A stretch of DNA of 64,000 nucleotides from NCBI RefSeq assembly GCF_018604545.1, contig NZ_CP075896.1, forward strand, positions 682,001 to 746,000, given 5' to 3'. The translations under genes and the position numbers were made by a program. The DNA comes from Streptomyces koelreuteriae. GTDB lineage: Bacteria > Actinomycetota > Actinomycetes > Streptomycetales > Streptomycetaceae. Below, piece after piece: positions 19,135 to 28,533 of this stretch. The notes beneath the pieces were generated by a model. The model was not told where the DNA came from. It did not search any database and was given only the letters and a program-made list of their open reading frames with translations. Each line of letters begins with the position of its first letter. Positions within the stretch are counted from its first letter, which is position 1.

Positions 19135-20118
19135 CTATTCCGACGCGCCGACCAGCTTTCCGTCGGGGCGCACGGCGTACCAAGTGCCGCCCACGCCCTG
19201 GCCGTTGGTGTCGCCCGGAGCCTTGTCACCGGCGAAGGTGTAGATCGGCGAGCAGTTGATCGTCTGCTGCTTGCCCTTGCCGTCGGTCCGGTCGAAGATC
19301 ATGTAGCCCTTCTCCTGGATGCCCTTGGTGTCGGCGAAGTCGACGGGCTCCACGAGCGGCCACTTCTTCAGGCACTCGCCGGTGCAGTTGGAGACCGGCT
19401 TGGGCCAGGCCTTGTCCTTCTTGAACCGGTAGACGGTCATGCCGTTCTTGTCGACGACGATCTCGCCGAGCTTGGGGTCCTCACGGGTGGAGAGACCGGC
19501 CTCCGCCTCGGCTCCGCCGCCGTCGGCGGCGCCCGCACCGCCCTCCTGCGCCTTCTTGCCGTCGGGGGCCAGCGCGTACCACTTGCCGCCCACACCCTGG
19601 CCCTTGACGTCGCCCGCGTTGACGTCCTTGGCGTAGCGGTAGGCCGGCCAGCCGCCCACGGTGAGCTGCTTGGTGCCGTCGGCCCGGGTGACCGAGCCGA
19701 GCAGCGCCTTGTCGATGCCCTCGCCGGCCTCGGCGTCGTCCGCGGGGACCGGCGGCCAGGTCTTGGCGCAGTCGCCGTCGCAGTTCGACTTGGGCGGCTG
19801 CTCGGTGTCCTGGTCGAACCGGTACAGGGTGAGACCGAGGCTGTCGGTCACCACCTTGCCGATCTCGTCCGCGGTGGAGACCGACAGCTTGCCCGCGGGG
19901 TTGGACGGGCTGGAAGCACTCGGCGTGGCAGCCGGGCTGCTCGCGGTGCCGCCCGCACCGGCCGTCCCGGAGCCGATGTTTCCGTAATCCCCGGGCGCCG
20001 CCGTGGCGCCCACGTTCTGGCTGGCCGCCGGAGGGCTGTCCTGACCGCACGCCGTCGTCAGCGCCAGGACCGCCGCGGCGCTCGCCACGAGTGAGGCGCT
20101 CCGCCAGGAGGTCTTCAT
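19135..20118 (-). CDS. Lipoprotein with two PF03640-type repeats
   Basis: A 327-residue lipoprotein with the lipobox LTTAC at Cys24, then a disordered Ala/Ser/Gly/Pro linker. Two to four repeats of the secreted-repeat (PF03640/COG4315) type follow. Each full unit contains LTLYRF or MTVYRF, SNCxGxC, a W-P pair, and later GGKWYALAPDGK or GGTWYAVRPDGK. The paired Cys in SNCDGDC and SNCTGEC are notable for an extracellular protein and could bind metal or haem. It resembles, from memory, the SCO0930 lipoprotein. GGGGAG precedes ATG 20118. Function is unknown; it is anchored to the outer face of the membrane. Confidence 0.82.
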   Translation of the reverse strand: MKTSWRSASLVASAAAVLALTTACGQDSPPAASQNVGATAAPGDYGNIGSGTAGAGGTASSPAATPSASSPSNPAGKLSVSTADEIGKVVTDSLGLTLYRFDQDTEQPPKSNCDGDCAKTWPPVPADDAEAGEGIDKALLGSVTRADGTKQLTVGGWPAYRYAKDVNAGDVKGQGVGGKWYALAPDGKKAQEGGAGAADGGGAEAEAGLSTREDPKLGEIVVDKNGMTVYRFKKDKAWPKPVSNCTGECLKKWPLVEPVDFADTKGIQEKGYMIFDRTDGKGKQQTINCSPIYTFAGDKAPGDTNGQGVGGTWYAVRPDGKLVGASE

Positions 20119-20401
20119 CGTCAACTCCCCATAATCGCAAGGGTGTTGCAGCGCCCTGCTGCGCCGCCGCACGGCCATGAGTACGCACGGGAGCAGCGAT
20201 TGTGTTCAACGACCGGCCAAATTTCTTTCCGGAACCTGTGAGGAGTGCCGCCCGCGACCTGTGACGGGGGCCGCCGTTCGTCGCACAGACATGCGCGCCG
20301 AGCACCCTGCGGGCGACCTCCGGTCAAACCGGCAGCACCCGGAAATCCCTCTTTCGGGGCAATCCCCTTGCGCTCCGGCACGTCCCGGCGGAACAAGGCT
20401 C

Positions 20402-21013
20402 ATGATCTTCGTCGTGTATGGACCCCTTCCGATTCAACCCGCCGTCGCCGTAAGGGCCTTGGCGGTGGCGGCGCTGACCTGGGCGCTCGTCGGCGCACCG
20501 GGTTCGGTGGCGGTGGCCACCGCCTGCGCGTACGCCTCGACGGGGCCGGACGGCACGAAGGCGGTGGCGTACGCCGGGAGCAAGACCTGGCCGACCAAGC
20601 CGCCGTGCCCGACACCCACACCGACGCCCACGCCCACTCCCACACCGACCCCGACGCCCCCGCCGCCGAAGCCGTCGCCGACGCCGAGCCCGTCTCCGGA
20701 CCCGACGCCACCGCCTCCGAAGCCCACGGCCCGGCCCGAGCCGCCACCGCCACCCGCTCCCCGCCCGGCGGCGCCCCGTCCCGAGCCGACCCTCAGGCCC
20801 GTGCCACCGCCACCGCCGCCCCCTCCCCCGGCTCCGGCGCCCGAGCCGTCGGCGACTCCGAAGCCGCGTCCGTCCGCCTCACCCGTGCACTACCCGCGCT
20901 ATCGCGCCGCGCCGCGGCCACGGCGGACGAGCAGCACGATGTCGCCGCTCACCTTCGTCCTGCTCGTCACGGTGCCCGCGGTGGTCGCCGTCGCCGCGCT
21001 GCGCGCGCGCTGA
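20402..21013 (+). CDS. Secreted proline-rich, membrane-tailed protein
   Basis: A 203-residue protein with a signal-like helix (about 15-40), two Cys (TACAY and KPPCP), then about 115 residues dominated by PT, PPP and PSP repeats. After a basic stretch (RAAPRPRRT) comes a C-terminal membrane helix (TFVLLVTVPAVVAVAAL). The layout suggests an exported, cell-wall-spanning stalk held by the C-terminal helix, with Pro/Thr residues as possible O-mannosylation targets. It lies 25 nt before the DUF4239 gene and is divergent from the lipoprotein. The ribosome site is weak (AAGG). The function is unknown. Confidence 0.65.
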   Translation: MIFVVYGPLPIQPAVAVRALAVAALTWALVGAPGSVAVATACAYASTGPDGTKAVAYAGSKTWPTKPPCPTPTPTPTPTPTPTPTPPPPKPSPTPSPSPDPTPPPPKPTARPEPPPPPAPRPAAPRPEPTLRPVPPPPPPPPPAPAPEPSATPKPRPSASPVHYPRYRAAPRPRRTSSTMSPLTFVLLVTVPAVVAVAALRAR

Positions 21014-21038
21014 TCCCTGAAAGCCCTGGAGGTACCTC

Positions 21039-21803
21039 TTGCCGGAATGGCTTGTTCTCACCCTCGCGATGCTGGCCGCCTGCGCCGTGGTGGTCATCAT
21101 CACCCTCGTACGCCACCGCACGGCGTCCGACGACGAGGACCCCAGCGAGACCCCGGACGTCATCGAGTACATGACGATGTGGATCGGCGTCGTGTACGCC
21201 ATCGTCCTGGGCCTGGCGATCGCCGGTGTCTGGGAGGGGCGCAGCGCCGCCCAGGACCACGTGCAGGCCGAGGCCACCGCGCTGCACGAGGTCTCGGAGC
21301 GGGTCCGGGTCTACCCGGCCGACGCCCGCGACCGGATCCGGGACGACATCGAGGCCTATGTGGGCTACGTCGTCACCACCGAGTGGGACACCATGGCCGA
21401 CGAGGGCCGTGTCACCGAGCGGGGTCACCGACTCTTCGAGCGCGTCCGGCAGGACGTCACCGACTACGAGCCGAAGACGGACTTCCAGGCCCAGGCCTAC
21501 CAGCCGCTCCTCGACCAGGTGACCGCGGCCAACCAGGCCCGGATCGCCCGGGCGGAGTCGACCGGGGAGACCATGCCGGGCGTGGTGTGGTTCGGGCTGA
21601 TCGCCGGAGCCGTCGTCACCATCGGGATGATCTTCGCCCTGCAGATCCGCAGAACGACCCGGGAAATGGTCCTCGCCGGGCTGTTCTCGGCGCTGATCGC
21701 CTTCCTGCTGTTCCTGATCTGGGACTTCGACTCGCCGTACAGCAGAGGCGTGACCGCGTCGGCGGACCCGTTCCTCAATCTCTTCCCGGGCGCCGGGGAC
21801 TGA
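21039..21803 (+). CDS. DUF4239 membrane protein
   Basis: A 254-residue protein with an N-terminal helix (about 4-24), a second at about 46-64, a cytoplasmic helical domain with ARDRIRDDIEAYV and RVRQDVTDYEP segments, and two C-terminal helices (about 185-205 and 212-230). The pattern is DUF4239 (bestrophin-like), of unknown function. The start is TTG at 21039, justified by GGAGG 7 nt upstream and lack of an in-frame ATG before TM1. It is probably cotranscribed with the proline-rich gene. A GGCCGGGG/CCCCGGCC pair at 21826-21864 may end the transcript. Confidence 0.72.
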   Translation: MPEWLVLTLAMLAACAVVVIITLVRHRTASDDEDPSETPDVIEYMTMWIGVVYAIVLGLAIAGVWEGRSAAQDHVQAEATALHEVSERVRVYPADARDRIRDDIEAYVGYVVTTEWDTMADEGRVTERGHRLFERVRQDVTDYEPKTDFQAQAYQPLLDQVTAANQARIARAESTGETMPGVVWFGLIAGAVVTIGMIFALQIRRTTREMVLAGLFSALIAFLLFLIWDFDSPYSRGVTASADPFLNLFPGAGD

Positions 21804-22017
21804 CGGCGCCCGCACCACGGATCCGGGCCGGGGAGCGCGCGACACGCCGTCGCCTCCCCCGGCCGCGGTAGCGGAGTTCCCCCGGGCGGAGCACACGTGT
21901 GCCCCATTCGCGCTACTGCGATCGCGCCGCGGCGCACCCGTTCCTAGCGTTTCGGGCAACGAGGTGCACGTGAGCGGAACAGGTCCGCGGCTGCTCCTCG
22001 GGGACCCGGAGGTCACC

Positions 22018-22578
22018 ATGCGCGCGATACGCGTCGCTTCGGCCGTACTGCTGGGCGCCGGCGCCCTCGCCTCCTGCATGCCGACCGCCTACGCGGCGGT
22101 ACGGACCGATTTCGGCTTCAGTGTCGAGCCCTCCACCGTCGCGGCGGGCGAAAGGGTCACGCTGCGGGTGGTCCGCAACGCGGCGTGCCGGGGAGAGGCG
22201 GTGGTGTCCTCACCGGTCTTCGACCTGGTCGCCATCCCGCCCCGGGAGTCCTCGGCCCGGGCCGTGGTCGACTGGGACGCCAAGCCCGGAGCCGTGTACG
22301 ACGTGGAGTTCGTCTGTGACGAGTCGAGCGGCACCGCGCGACTGACCATCGCGGGCGGCCGTCCGACGCACCACCCCACGCAGCAGCCGACGCACCACTC
22401 CCCGCACCACCCGGGGGACCACCACGGCCACCCGTCGAAGGGCGCGCACGCCGGAGAGGGCGGCACCCTCGCGGGCTTCGACCTCAAGGAGATCGGTCTC
22501 GGCGCCGCGCTCATCGCCGGTGCACTGGGGACGACCTACCACCTCGCGCGCCGGCGCACCGACGAGGAAACCGGCTGA
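22018..22578 (+). CDS. Secreted, membrane-tailed Ig-like protein near a class F sortase
   Basis: A 186-residue protein with signal peptide (1-27, ending AYAA) and one beta-rich domain with two Cys (NAACRGE and VEFVCDE, probably a disulfide). A His/Pro-rich linker (PTHHPTQQPTHHSPHHPGDHH, about 117-140) is followed by a C-terminal membrane helix and a Arg-rich tail (LARRR). No LPxTG-like motif is visible. It has the same layout as the gene at 22683-23171, and both flank a class F sortase, so a shared wall-linked role is likely. GGAGG lies 6 nt before ATG 22018. The His run may bind metal. Confidence 0.68.
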   Translation: MRAIRVASAVLLGAGALASCMPTAYAAVRTDFGFSVEPSTVAAGERVTLRVVRNAACRGEAVVSSPVFDLVAIPPRESSARAVVDWDAKPGAVYDVEFVCDESSGTARLTIAGGRPTHHPTQQPTHHSPHHPGDHHGHPSKGAHAGEGGTLAGFDLKEIGLGAALIAGALGTTYHLARRRTDEETG

Positions 22579-22609
22579 CCGGCCCGGCGCGCGTGCCGCC
22601 GACGGATCC

Positions 22610-22650
22610 GGTCTTCGCCCCGGATCCATGGAGGACCCGGGGCGAAGACC
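22610..22650. terminator. Bidirectional hairpin between convergent secreted-protein genes
   Basis: GGTCTTCGCCCCGG (22610-22623) pairs perfectly with CCGGGGCGAAGACC (22637-22650) across a 13-nt loop. It sits between the converging stops at 22578 and 22683. No U-run is present on either strand, as is common for Streptomyces hairpins. Confidence 0.7.
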
Positions 22651-22682
22651 GTTCACCGTTCAGGAGCGGAGAGGGCAGGGCG

Positions 22683-23171
22683 TCAGACGTGCCGCTCGGC
22701 CCTGCGCCGCATCCAGAACAAGCCACCGCCGACGGCCGCCGCCGTGACGAGGCCGCCGCCGATGGCCATGTCGGTCGGTGTCGCACCGGTGGTGCTGCTG
22801 CCGCCGATACCGCCGCGGACACCGCCGATGACGGAGAAGGCCTGCGGCTTGGTCAGGGTCCTGTTGTTGCACCTGACGGTGATGTCGTAGGGACCCGGGC
22901 GAGCGTTGTTCCTGATAGTGGCGGTGCCCCTCGCTGTCTCGTTGGTGCCGCGGATGGGCGAGAGCGTCGCCGGCATCGTGAACGCACTGGAGGTCGCCGT
23001 GCCGCCGCGGGGGCAGCCGTCGACCGTGATGGTCAGCTGGCCGCCGCGGGCGATCACGCTGGGCAGGGCGACGACGTTGCTCGGTCTGTCCCACGCGACG
23101 GCCGCGGGGGCGGAGAGCCCGAGGGCGGCGACCGCGGCGCCCGCGACCGCCAGAGCACGAGTGTTACGCAT
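22683..23171 (-). CDS. Secreted, membrane-tailed protein (second sortase neighbour)
   Basis: A 162-residue protein with a signal peptide (1-26, ending AAVA) and a beta-sandwich-like domain with two Cys (VDGCPRGG and VRCNNRT). A Gly-rich linker and C-terminal helix (MAIGGGLVTAAAVGGGLFWM) end in RRRAERHV. The fold and length parallel the gene at 22018. The C-terminus lacks an obvious LPxTG, so it is either helix-anchored or uses an unrecognised sorting motif. GGAGG is placed 6 nt before ATG 23171. It is divergent from the sortase gene. Confidence 0.68.
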   Translation of the reverse strand: MRNTRALAVAGAAVAALGLSAPAAVAWDRPSNVVALPSVIARGGQLTITVDGCPRGGTATSSAFTMPATLSPIRGTNETARGTATIRNNARPGPYDITVRCNNRTLTKPQAFSVIGGVRGGIGGSSTTGATPTDMAIGGGLVTAAAVGGGLFWMRRRAERHV

Positions 23172-23523
23172 GTGATCCTCCGCGGAAGACGCCCCGGGAC
23201 CCGTCCCCGGTCGATCGGCGAGAAAGCGCCTCCCAGAAAGACAGTCAGTTGCCGTGCCCGGACCCGCATGTCGGGAATGGTCCGTCCTGGTGAGAGCGGA
23301 TACCGCGGGAAATCCACACAAGGGGATATCGCCGCAGGTCACGGACCGTCAGAAATTTCCTCGCGGCGGCAACTCGGATGGCGCACCTGAAAATACCCGG
23401 GCCGCCCGTCGCGGCCGTGGGCCACCCGTTCGCCGCCGCCCCGTCGCCGGTTTCACGCGCGGCACTTAGCGTGCTGATATGCGCGAAAGACACGGCGACG
23501 GCCGCGTCGAGAGGGGATGGCGA
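23172..23523. other. Divergent intergenic region before the sortase gene
   Basis: About 350 bp without a supported gene. An AT-richer patch (GAAATTTCC near 23350) and a TAGCGT -10-like hexamer at 23467-23472 are seen; no matching -35 was found. TAGCGT also lies upstream of the gene at 22018 (21945-21950), so the two may share a sigma factor. Confidence 0.35.
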
Positions 23524-24192
23524 ATGTCTGCGTCCGAGCTGGCCCAGGCCGAAGAGGAGGCGCGGCCGAGGAAGCGCGCGCCGTGGGGTGTGATAGCGCT
23601 GGTTCTGCTGACCGGCCTCGCCCTCATCCGGAACGGTTCGGGGGAGTTCGACGAGGGTCCGCCGCAACCGGCGACGGCGGCGGCGAGGGACAGCCGGGTG
23701 CCCGGCGCCACCTTCGCCGGGACCGTGCAGCCCCTGCCCTACTCCCTCCCGGACCGGGTCAGGATCCCGGCGATCCAGGTCGACACGCCGATCATCCCCG
23801 TGGGCCTGGACGCCGACGGCTGGGTCGGCGCGCCCCCTCCCGAGGACCCGAACCTGGCCGGCTGGTTCACCGGGGCCGTCACCCCCGGCGAGAAGGGCAC
23901 CGCGGTCGTCGTCGGCCATGTCGACAACCAGTTGGGTCCCGCCGTGTTCTACGCACTCGGCGCTTTGAAGAAGGGAAACCGCGTCGAGGTCGCCCGGCAG
24001 GACGGAAAGACCGTCGTGTTCGAGATCTACGGCGTCGAGGTGTTCGAGAAGAACAATTTCCCGGGCGACCGTGTGTACGCGTCCAAGGGCGCGGCGGAAC
24101 TGCGGGTCATCACCTGCGGCGGCGGTTTCTCCCAGCAGAACGGCTATGCGGGCAATGTCGTGGCCTTCGCCCGCGCGGTCGAGGTGCGCTGA
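23524..24192 (+). CDS. Class F sortase
   Basis: A 222-residue cysteine transpeptidase with a basic N-terminus and one membrane helix (about 20-36), then a spacer and the sortase barrel. Catalytic His132 lies in VVVGHVDNQ and Cys198 in RVITCGGGF. The position after Cys that often holds the catalytic Arg reads GYAGN here; Arg217 (AFAR) is a candidate. Class F enzymes are common in Streptomyces but their substrates are poorly known. ATG 23524 (GAGAGGGG, 8 nt upstream) is preferred over 23479. The adjacent membrane-tailed secreted proteins are candidate substrates. Confidence 0.87.
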   Translation: MSASELAQAEEEARPRKRAPWGVIALVLLTGLALIRNGSGEFDEGPPQPATAAARDSRVPGATFAGTVQPLPYSLPDRVRIPAIQVDTPIIPVGLDADGWVGAPPPEDPNLAGWFTGAVTPGEKGTAVVVGHVDNQLGPAVFYALGALKKGNRVEVARQDGKTVVFEIYGVEVFEKNNFPGDRVYASKGAAELRVITCGGGFSQQNGYAGNVVAFARAVEVR

Positions 24193-24230
24193 GCTTTCCG
24201 GCTCTGCGGGCGAAGGCCTGACGGTGCCTT

Positions 24231-25064
24231 TCACTCGTAATGCCGCCGGGGGACGCTGACGTGGTATCCGGCGTCCAGCAATTCGGGCAGATAGCGCCGC
24301 AGGGCCCGCACACTCTGCGAGCGGTCGCCCCCGGCGTCGTGGGAGAGCACCACGACGCCGGGGGCGGCGCCGTTCTCCACCCGGCGCACGATGGACCGGG
24401 TGCCGGGGGTGGTCCAGTCGAGGGTGTCGACCGTCCAGGCGAGGGATTCCATGCCGAGTTCGGCGCCGAGCCGGAACGCGGTGCGGTTCCAGGCGCCGTA
24501 GGGGGCGCGGAACCATTCGGGGCGCTCCCCGTAGGCATCCTCGATGACGTCGCAGGTGCGTTCCATCTCGGAGCGGATCCCCCTGCGGGTGAGGCGGGTG
24601 AGCAGCGGGTGGGACCAGGTGTGGTTCCCGACGACATGGCCCTCTTCGGCCATGCGCGCCAGCAGTTCCCTGTTGTCGGCGACCATGCCGCCGCACACGA
24701 AGAACATCGCGCGCACGTCGTACTTGGCGAGGGTGTCAAGGACGGCCGGGGTGTAGCGCGGGTCGGGGCCGTCGTCGAAGGTCAGCACCATGTGGCGGCC
24801 GCGGCCGGAGAAGCGCAGCAGGGGTGCGCGCCGGACCAGGGTGCGGCGGGGCGCGGCATGCGGCGGGCCGTATCCGGTCAGGGGCTGGAGCCGGTACGCG
24901 GAGGAGTTGAGCGGGCGGCGGACCTGGGGCCCGGCTGCCGGGACGGTCCCGGTGGGGCCGCCTCCGGTGACCGCCGCGAACACACCGGCCGTGGCGGCGG
25001 CGCCCGCCGCGCCGGCGCCGGCGAGCAACACCCGGCGGCGGGTGAGCAACTGATCCTTCTTCAT
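24231..25064 (-). CDS. Tat-exported polysaccharide deacetylase (CE4, NodB fold)
   Basis: A 277-residue protein with a twin-arginine leader (LTRRRVLLAG at 7-16). The NodB homology domain carries motif 1 TFDDGPD (Asp97/Asp98), motif 2 HTWSHP (His148/His152), motif 3 FRAPYGAWN, motif 4 VDTLDW and motif 5 VVLSHD; the metal triad and base are intact. CE4 enzymes remove N-acetyl groups from peptidoglycan, chitin oligomers or similar polymers outside the cell. It is convergent with the sortase gene with 38 bp between. It is likely a wall-modifying enzyme; the substrate is open. Confidence 0.87.
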   Translation of the reverse strand: MKKDQLLTRRRVLLAGAGAAGAAATAGVFAAVTGGGPTGTVPAAGPQVRRPLNSSAYRLQPLTGYGPPHAAPRRTLVRRAPLLRFSGRGRHMVLTFDDGPDPRYTPAVLDTLAKYDVRAMFFVCGGMVADNRELLARMAEEGHVVGNHTWSHPLLTRLTRRGIRSEMERTCDVIEDAYGERPEWFRAPYGAWNRTAFRLGAELGMESLAWTVDTLDWTTPGTRSIVRRVENGAAPGVVVLSHDAGGDRSQSVRALRRYLPELLDAGYHVSVPRRHYE

Positions 25065-25153
25065 GACTCATGAGTCGCCCGGCGGGAGACCGGCGCACCT
25101 GAGCAACACCGGTGCGGCGGCGCGGTTTCACCCGGTCGGCGCACGCAGACGGG

Positions 25154-28100
25154 TCAGCGGCGGCGCACCAGGGGGAAGGGCAGGGTCTCCCGGATCGTCA
25201 GTCCGGTGAGGAACATGACCAGCCGGTCGACGCCGATGCCGAGGCCGCCGGTGGGGGGCATGGCGTATTCGAGGGCGTCGAGGAAGTCCTCGTCGAGTTC
25301 CATCGCCTCGGGGTCGCCGCCGGCGGCGAGCAGGGACTGGGCGGTGAGGCGGCGGCGCTGCTCTACGGGGTCGGTCAGCTCCGAGTAGGCGGTGCCCAGT
25401 TCGGTGCCGAAGGCGACGAGGTCCCAGCGTTCGGCGAGGCGCGGGTCGGTGCGGTGCTGCCGGGTGAGCGGGGAGACGTCGGTCGGGAAGTCCTTGTAGA
25501 AGGTGGGCAGCCGGGTCTTCTCCTCGACGAGCCGCTCGTACATCTCCAGGACGACGTCGCCGGGTCCGTCGTCGGCGGTGTACGGCACGCCGACGCGGTC
25601 GCACAGCCGGAGCAGCTCGGGCAGGTCGCTGCCGGGGTGGATCTCCTCGCCGAGGGCCTCGCTGATGGCGCCGTGGACGGTCTTGACGGGCCACTGCCCG
25701 GAGATGTCGTACTCCGTGCCGTCCTTGTGGGCGACGGGGGTGCCGAAGGCGGCGGTCGCGGCGCCCTGGACGAGTTCGCGGACGAGGTCGAGCATCACGT
25801 CGTAGTCGGCGAAGGCCTGGTAGGCCTCCAGCATCGTGAACTCGGGGTTGTGCTTGTAGGAGACGCCCTCGTTGCGGAAGGTGCGGCCCAGTTCGAAGAC
25901 CTTCTCCATGCCGCCGACGCACAGCCGCTTCAGGTACAGCTCGGGGGCGATGCGCAGATAGAGGTCGAGGTCGTAGGCGTTGATGTGGGTGGTGAAGGGG
26001 CGGGCGTTGGCGCCGCCGTGGATCTGCTGGAGCATCGGCGTCTCGACCTCGAGGTAGCCGCGGTCCAGCAGGCCCTGGCGCAGGGCCTGGACGGCGGTGG
26101 AGCGGGCGCGGATCACCTCGCGGGCGTCGGGGCTCGCGACGAGGTCGAGGTAGCGGCGGCGGACCTTGGCCTCGGGGTCGGCGAGGCCCCGGCGTTTGTC
26201 GGGCAGGGGGCGCAGGCACTTGCCGGTGAGCTGCCAGTCGGTGACGAACACGGTGGGCTCGCCCCGGTCGCTGACGCCCGCCCGGCCGGTGGCGGTGATG
26301 TGGTCGCCGATGTCGGTGTCGGCGGTGAAGCGGTCGAGGGCGTCGCCGGAGCGGTCGCGGGTGAGGGCGAGCTGGTGGTCGCCCGACCAGTCGCGCAGGA
26401 CGACGAAGACGATGCCGCCGAAGTCGCGGACCAGCATGACGCGACCGGCGACGGTGACCTGTTCGCCGTTCGCGACCTCGGCGAGGGTGTGGGTGCGGGC
26501 CGGGATGCCCACCGGGTAGGGGTCGGTGCCGGCGGCGCGCAGCCGGTCGAGCTTGCCGTGCCGGACCCGGACCTGGTCGGACAGGCCGGAGAGAGGGTCG
26601 GCGGGCTCGGTCCCGTCCCCTCCGGCGAGGCCGAGCTCCGCCAAGGACGGCAGCCCCTCCGTGGTCACGGGCCGCTGTCCGCCCTTCGGGTGCCCTCTTC
26701 CCCACAACTTGCGCATCGACGGTACGGAGACGAAGCCCTCGGCGATGCCGGAGGCGAGACCGACCTTGGCGAGGGAGGCGGCCTCCGCGTAGCAGAGGAA
26801 GCGGGGGTACCACTCGGGGCGGTACTTGGCGTTGGACCGGTACAGGGCCTCCAGTTGCCACCACTTGGAGAAGAACAGCAGCAGGCGGCGCCAGAGGCGC
26901 AGGACCGGTCCGGCGCCGATGCGGGCGCCCTCCTCGAACACGGAGCGGAACACGGCGAAGTTCAGCGAGACCTTGCGCACGCCCAGTTTGGGGGCGGCGT
27001 GGCACAGTTCGGCGACCATGAACTCCATGACGCCGTTGGGGGCGGCGCGGTCACGGCGCATCAGGTCCAGGGAGACGCCGTCCTTGCCCCAGGGCACGAA
27101 GGACTGGATCGCGAGGAGCCGGCCGTCCTTGTCGTGGGCCTCGACGAGGAGACAGTCGCCGTCGGCCGGGTCGCCGAGCCGGTCCAGGGCCATGGAGAAG
27201 CCCCGTTCGGTCTCGGTGTCGCGCCAGGCGTCGGCCCGTTCGACGAGCTGGCGCATCTCCTCCTCGCTCAGGGTGGAGTGGCGGCGGACGCGGCAACCGG
27301 CGCCGGTGCGGCGGACGCGGTTGACGGCCTGGCGGGTGACGCGCATGTCGCGGCCGTCGAGGTCGAAGTCGAGGACGTGCAGGATCGCCTCGTCGCCGAG
27401 CTGCAACGCGCCGAGTCCGGCGCGCACGAAGGCCCGGGCGCCCTCTTCGGAGGCTCCCATCACGGCCGGTATCCAGGCGTAGCGGCGGGCCACGTCCTGC
27501 CAGACGGCGATCGCGTGCGGCCAGGCCTCCCGGTCGCCGACCGGGTCGCCGCTGGCCAGGCACACCCCGGCCTCGACACGGTAGGTGACGGCGGCCGTGC
27601 CGCTGGGTGAGAAGACGACGGCCTTGTCGCGGCGGGTGGCGAAGTAGCCGAGGGAGTCCTGGTCGCCGTAGCGGCCGAGGAGGGCGCGGATGCGGGCCTC
27701 CTCGTCGTCGTGCAGGGCGGCTTCGAGGCGCTGGGAGCGGAAGAGGGTGGCGGCGGCGTTCAGCAGGGCGAGCGCGCCGAACAGGCCGAGCAGGAAGTAC
27801 AGGGCGTGCGGCGGGCGGCCGTCGAAGCTGCCCGCGGGCACCAGGCCGCCCAGGACCCGGTTCGCGGCCCAGGCGAGGCGCTGGTTGCCGGGCAGGGTGC
27901 CGGGGAAGGCGGCGACCAGGGCCCAGCCGGCCAGGATCGCCACGACCAGCCCGGCCACCAGGACGGCGAGGGCGCGGCGCACGGCGGCGCGGCGCGAGGC
28001 GGCGTAGAACTCCCCGCGGGCGACGATCAGCAGGGCCAGGGCGAGGCCGCACACCACGAAGGACGGGACGGACTCGGCGAACTGGCCGACGGCCATGCCG

Positions 28101-28444
28101 ACGATGTCGGACAGGACCAGCAGGCCCAGGTAGACGACCACCAGCCACCAGGCGATCTTCTTGCGGGCGCCGGTGGCGGCGGCGAGCAGGAACAGGAAGA
28201 CCGCGTAGGCGAGGTTGGCGCTGACGGGGACGAGCAACAGGTCCAGGAAGGAGACGAGCGGGCGCAGTCCGGTGCGCAGCGGCGGGATGAGCGCGAGCAG
28301 GGCGCAGAGCACGCCGAGAACGCCGAAGAAGACCGCGAAGCCCTCGGGTACCCGGCCCAGGAGGCCGTGGGCCCGGCCGCGGGGCGGCCGTATCGGGCCC
28401 CCCGTGTCCTTCTCGGCCGTCCCGGTGTCCGCGATGGCACTCAT
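25154..28444 (-). CDS. lysX: LysX: lysyl-tRNA synthetase fused to lysyl-phosphatidylglycerol synthase
   Basis: A 1096-residue fusion. The N-terminal ~260 residues hold about seven membrane helices, followed by the MprF-like DUF2156 acyltransferase domain ([27 protein letters not shown]). An OB-fold follows ([15 protein letters not shown]), then the class II LysRS core ending in motif 3 [15 protein letters not shown]. LysX charges lysine to tRNA and transfers it to phosphatidylglycerol, lowering negative charge at the membrane surface and increasing resistance to cationic peptides. The size and order match mycobacterial and streptomycete LysX. The ATG lacks a strong ribosome site. Confidence 0.93.
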   Translation of the reverse strand: MSAIADTGTAEKDTGGPIRPPRGRAHGLLGRVPEGFAVFFGVLGVLCALLALIPPLRTGLRPLVSFLDLLLVPVSANLAYAVFLFLLAAATGARKKIAWWLVVVYLGLLVLSDIVGMAVGQFAESVPSFVVCGLALALLIVARGEFYAASRRAAVRRALAVLVAGLVVAILAGWALVAAFPGTLPGNQRLAWAANRVLGGLVPAGSFDGRPPHALYFLLGLFGALALLNAAATLFRSQRLEAALHDDEEARIRALLGRYGDQDSLGYFATRRDKAVVFSPSGTAAVTYRVEAGVCLASGDPVGDREAWPHAIAVWQDVARRYAWIPAVMGASEEGARAFVRAGLGALQLGDEAILHVLDFDLDGRDMRVTRQAVNRVRRTGAGCRVRRHSTLSEEEMRQLVERADAWRDTETERGFSMALDRLGDPADGDCLLVEAHDKDGRLLAIQSFVPWGKDGVSLDLMRRDRAAPNGVMEFMVAELCHAAPKLGVRKVSLNFAVFRSVFEEGARIGAGPVLRLWRRLLLFFSKWWQLEALYRSNAKYRPEWYPRFLCYAEAASLAKVGLASGIAEGFVSVPSMRKLWGRGHPKGGQRPVTTEGLPSLAELGLAGGDGTEPADPLSGLSDQVRVRHGKLDRLRAAGTDPYPVGIPARTHTLAEVANGEQVTVAGRVMLVRDFGGIVFVVLRDWSGDHQLALTRDRSGDALDRFTADTDIGDHITATGRAGVSDRGEPTVFVTDWQLTGKCLRPLPDKRRGLADPEAKVRRRYLDLVASPDAREVIRARSTAVQALRQGLLDRGYLEVETPMLQQIHGGANARPFTTHINAYDLDLYLRIAPELYLKRLCVGGMEKVFELGRTFRNEGVSYKHNPEFTMLEAYQAFADYDVMLDLVRELVQGAATAAFGTPVAHKDGTEYDISGQWPVKTVHGAISEALGEEIHPGSDLPELLRLCDRVGVPYTADDGPGDVVLEMYERLVEEKTRLPTFYKDFPTDVSPLTRQHRTDPRLAERWDLVAFGTELGTAYSELTDPVEQRRRLTAQSLLAAGGDPEAMELDEDFLDALEYAMPPTGGLGIGVDRLVMFLTGLTIRETLPFPLVRRR

Positions 28445-28533
28445 GCTTTCGACTCTAGGAACACCCGCCCCTTCTCGCCCGTCGAGCGCTCCCGGCCGGC
28501 GGGTGGGGCGGAGGGCTCCGATAGCCTCGCGGC

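Noticed and set aside
20600..20880. Short repeated units resembling a CRISPR or satellite array
   Set aside because: They are in-frame PT/PPP codons of the proline-rich protein, with no uniform repeat and spacer lengths.
22018..23171. LPxTG or LAxTG sorting signals in the two sortase-neighbour proteins
   Set aside because: Neither C-terminus has the pentapeptide; only a helix and Arg tail are seen, so no sorting motif is annotated.
24193..24230. A terminator between the sortase and deacetylase genes (AAGGC/GCCTT)
   Set aside because: The stem is only five base pairs with an eight-base loop and no U-run; too weak to call.
25112..27610. An 832-codon plus-strand frame across lysX
   Set aside because: Compositional antisense frame; LysRS motifs are on the minus strand.
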